DNA of 64,000 bases from NCBI GenBank assembly GCA_050486265.1, contig JBJHCY010000001.1, positions 434,001 through 498,000 of the forward strand, written 5' to 3'. Made by a program: the position numbers and the translations under genes. The notes beneath the pieces were generated by a model. The model did not search any database and had not been told where the DNA came from. It worked only from the letters and a program-made list of their open reading frames with translations. How positions within the stretch are numbered: the first letter of the stretch is position 1; each line of letters starts with the position of its first letter. This stretch comes from SLFH01 sp050486265. GTDB taxonomy: Bacteria; Planctomycetota; Phycisphaerae; Phycisphaerales; UBA1924. Shown in pieces: positions 62,768 through 64,000 of the stretch.

Positions 62768-63373
62768 TCAGCGCCGCACAAAATACCAGAACGGCGCCGC
62801 AACGATCACGAGCGAAACCAGCAGCACGAACAGCATCAGATAGAACAGCCTGCGGGCCGCCCGCTCGCCTTCCTCAGGGAGCGCGGGATGGTCGTTGGGC
62901 AGGGCGGAGAAATTCTTCTTTGTGACCCCCGCGGCCGCGATCAGAAGGGTCAGGCAGGAGCCGATCGAGAGCCATGTCCACCACGGCAACCAGCCGTACA
63001 TCGGAACGAAGCTGATGAGGATGGTCACCGGAAGCCCCATGCTTTGCAGATCGGGAGAAATCCTGTACCAGTGGATCAGTTCGTACAGGTGCCAGAACAA
63101 CGCACCGATGAAGTACAACGCGCTGAGCACCAGCAGCCCGAGGGTCATCCGCCGGATCCAGCGCCTGGAATCGATCACCCAGCAACCGACGAACCCGGAC
63201 CGGAGCCCGAACCCGCACTCCGGGCAGGCCGGAACGCCTTGCGAGCCCGTGGCGTAGCGGCAGCGGGGGCAGACGAGCGCCGCGGAAGGCTGCTCGGTCG
63301 GCGCATGAAGCTCCGGCTTCCCGGCATCGCAAGGGCCGGGCTCGGTAGGACTTAAGACTGGTTCTTCCGGCAT
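62768..63373 (-). CDS. Zinc-ribbon membrane protein, hypothetical
   Basis: The 201-residue product has an N-terminal zinc ribbon (CPRCRYATGSQGVPACPECG, residues about 35-54) followed by about four membrane helices. The pattern of a cytosolic ribbon in front of a small membrane domain is common in planctomycete proteins of unknown function. It lies 33 bases upstream of cls on the same strand. Confidence 0.7.
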   Translation of the reverse strand: MPEEPVLSPTEPGPCDAGKPELHAPTEQPSAALVCPRCRYATGSQGVPACPECGFGLRSGFVGCWVIDSRRWIRRMTLGLLVLSALYFIGALFWHLYELIHWYRISPDLQSMGLPVTILISFVPMYGWLPWWTWLSIGSCLTLLIAAAGVTKKNFSALPNDHPALPEEGERAARRLFYLMLFVLLVSLVIVAAPFWYFVRR

Positions 63374-63483
63374 CGCGCGTCCCCGCGGTTGAGTTCAGAT
63401 CCCCGACGACTCGTCCTCGGGGCGTGCCCGAACAGCATACCGAAACGGGGCGTGCTCTCCAAGAACTCGCAAAGCCGCAGAAT

Positions 63484-63984
63484 TCACCCCAGAAGCGCCA
63501 CCAGCCTTAACTTCAGCAGCCACCCGGCGAGCTCCATCACGAAGACCGTCACGGCGGCGCAAGGCGCGGCCAAGACCACAAACAGACCCGTCCGCAGCTT
63601 GCCAGGCCGCAGGCGGGAGAGCCAGGCGCGGACGACGGCGAGTATCACAATCCAGCCGACCGGTCCGGCCGGCACCAGCAACGGGATAAGCACGATCACA
63701 AGCCACGCGCGGGGCAGTTTCTGTCGCACCACCCCGGTGCACGCAAACCTGACCGAGTACGCCGCCCACAGTCCGATCCCACAGACGATCCGCATCATGT
63801 TCGAGGCGTCGCTCGCCGGGAAGCCCCAGTCTTGCACCGGATCGAGCGAATGAATAACCACAAGCAGCACCGCCGTCACGCCGATGAACGACCAGAGAAT
63901 CACCAGCGTCGGCACGCCGAGGAATGCGCTCGCCATCAGAGGTTCGGGTGGATGGGGGTCCGTCGCGGGCGTGCTGATCGTCAA
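63484..63984 (-). CDS. Small hydrophobic membrane protein, hypothetical
   Basis: The 166-residue product has four or five membrane helices (for instance FLGVPTLVILWSFIGVTAVL) and a positively charged loop (RAWLSRLRPGKLR). I recognise no family. The start at 63984 is near the right edge; an alternative ATG is 16 codons in. It precedes the zinc-ribbon membrane protein by about 110 bases on the same strand. Confidence 0.6.
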   Translation of the reverse strand: MTISTPATDPHPPEPLMASAFLGVPTLVILWSFIGVTAVLLVVIHSLDPVQDWGFPASDASNMMRIVCGIGLWAAYSVRFACTGVVRQKLPRAWLVIVLIPLLVPAGPVGWIVILAVVRAWLSRLRPGKLRTGLFVVLAAPCAAVTVFVMELAGWLLKLRLVALLG

Positions 63985-64000
63985 CTTCGTCTTTGAAAGC

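Overview
GC-rich DNA that reads as a chromosome segment of a planctomycete, most likely class Phycisphaerae. The pointers are a secreted hydrolase ending in a GC-type dockerin (calcium-loop repeats and a terminal Gly-Cys), an exported tricorn-type protease, an L32 protein beginning MLPP, a heavy-metal RND adaptor with a C-terminal DUF3347 domain, and many short proteins without familiar relatives. No rRNA, CRISPR array, intact insertion sequence or prophage is visible. All calls come from reading the sequence; no database search was run.

Left part (1-6.1 kb), accessory: an NRPS adenylation module running off the left edge, a secreted polyester-hydrolase-like enzyme, an MqsR-like toxin with a zinc-finger/HTH/Panacea antitoxin, and a Fic protein with an HTH partner, ending at tRNA-Lys(CTT). 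From 6.4 to 19.8 kb lies a mostly housekeeping block: rpmF-plsX-fabH, two small proteins, dnaG-rpoD (minus strand), acylphosphatase, a HAD phosphatase, clpX-GNAT, several lineage-type hypotheticals and tRNA-Arg(TCT). From 20.2 to 24.8 kb are heme O synthase, a fused ABC transporter and slyX in one overlapping unit, an FmdB-like protein, a PagL-like outer-membrane deacylase and tRNA-Val(GAC). A gene-poor scar follows.

From 25.6 to 36.8 kb a six-gene minus-strand copper/silver operon reads: small Cys-rich exported protein, CusC, CusB, CusA, a periplasmic protein with four TRASH-like CC-x2-C repeats, and the CopA ATPase. Four of the genes overlap in series. Several members have unusual architectures: extra membrane segments in CusA, two metal-binding finger domains in CusB, a Cys-to-Ser change in the CopA metal domain.

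From 39.1 to 43.0 kb a sulfur cluster holds an ECF sigma factor with a Cys-containing tail, a CstB-like persulfide dioxygenase/rhodanese, a membrane rhodanese and a TauE/SafE exporter. This resembles the staphylococcal cst persulfide-detoxification set, but with a sigma factor where CstR would be. The rest holds an S9 peptidase, Dps, an alpha-oxoamine synthase, a complete five-gene peptide ABC importer, a Tat-exported superoxide dismutase, a scramblase-like protein, an exported tricorn protease, a metallo-beta-lactamase-fold hydrolase, a cardiolipin synthase and two small membrane proteins. Peptide import plus two large exported peptidases suggests scavenging of protein; Dps, SOD and the sulfur and copper genes form a stress-protection theme.

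Two copies of a ~150-bp inverted-repeat element (14.1 and 24.4 kb), a triple-hairpin REP-like element (9.2 kb) and a C-rich tract (61.2 kb) are the main non-coding structures.
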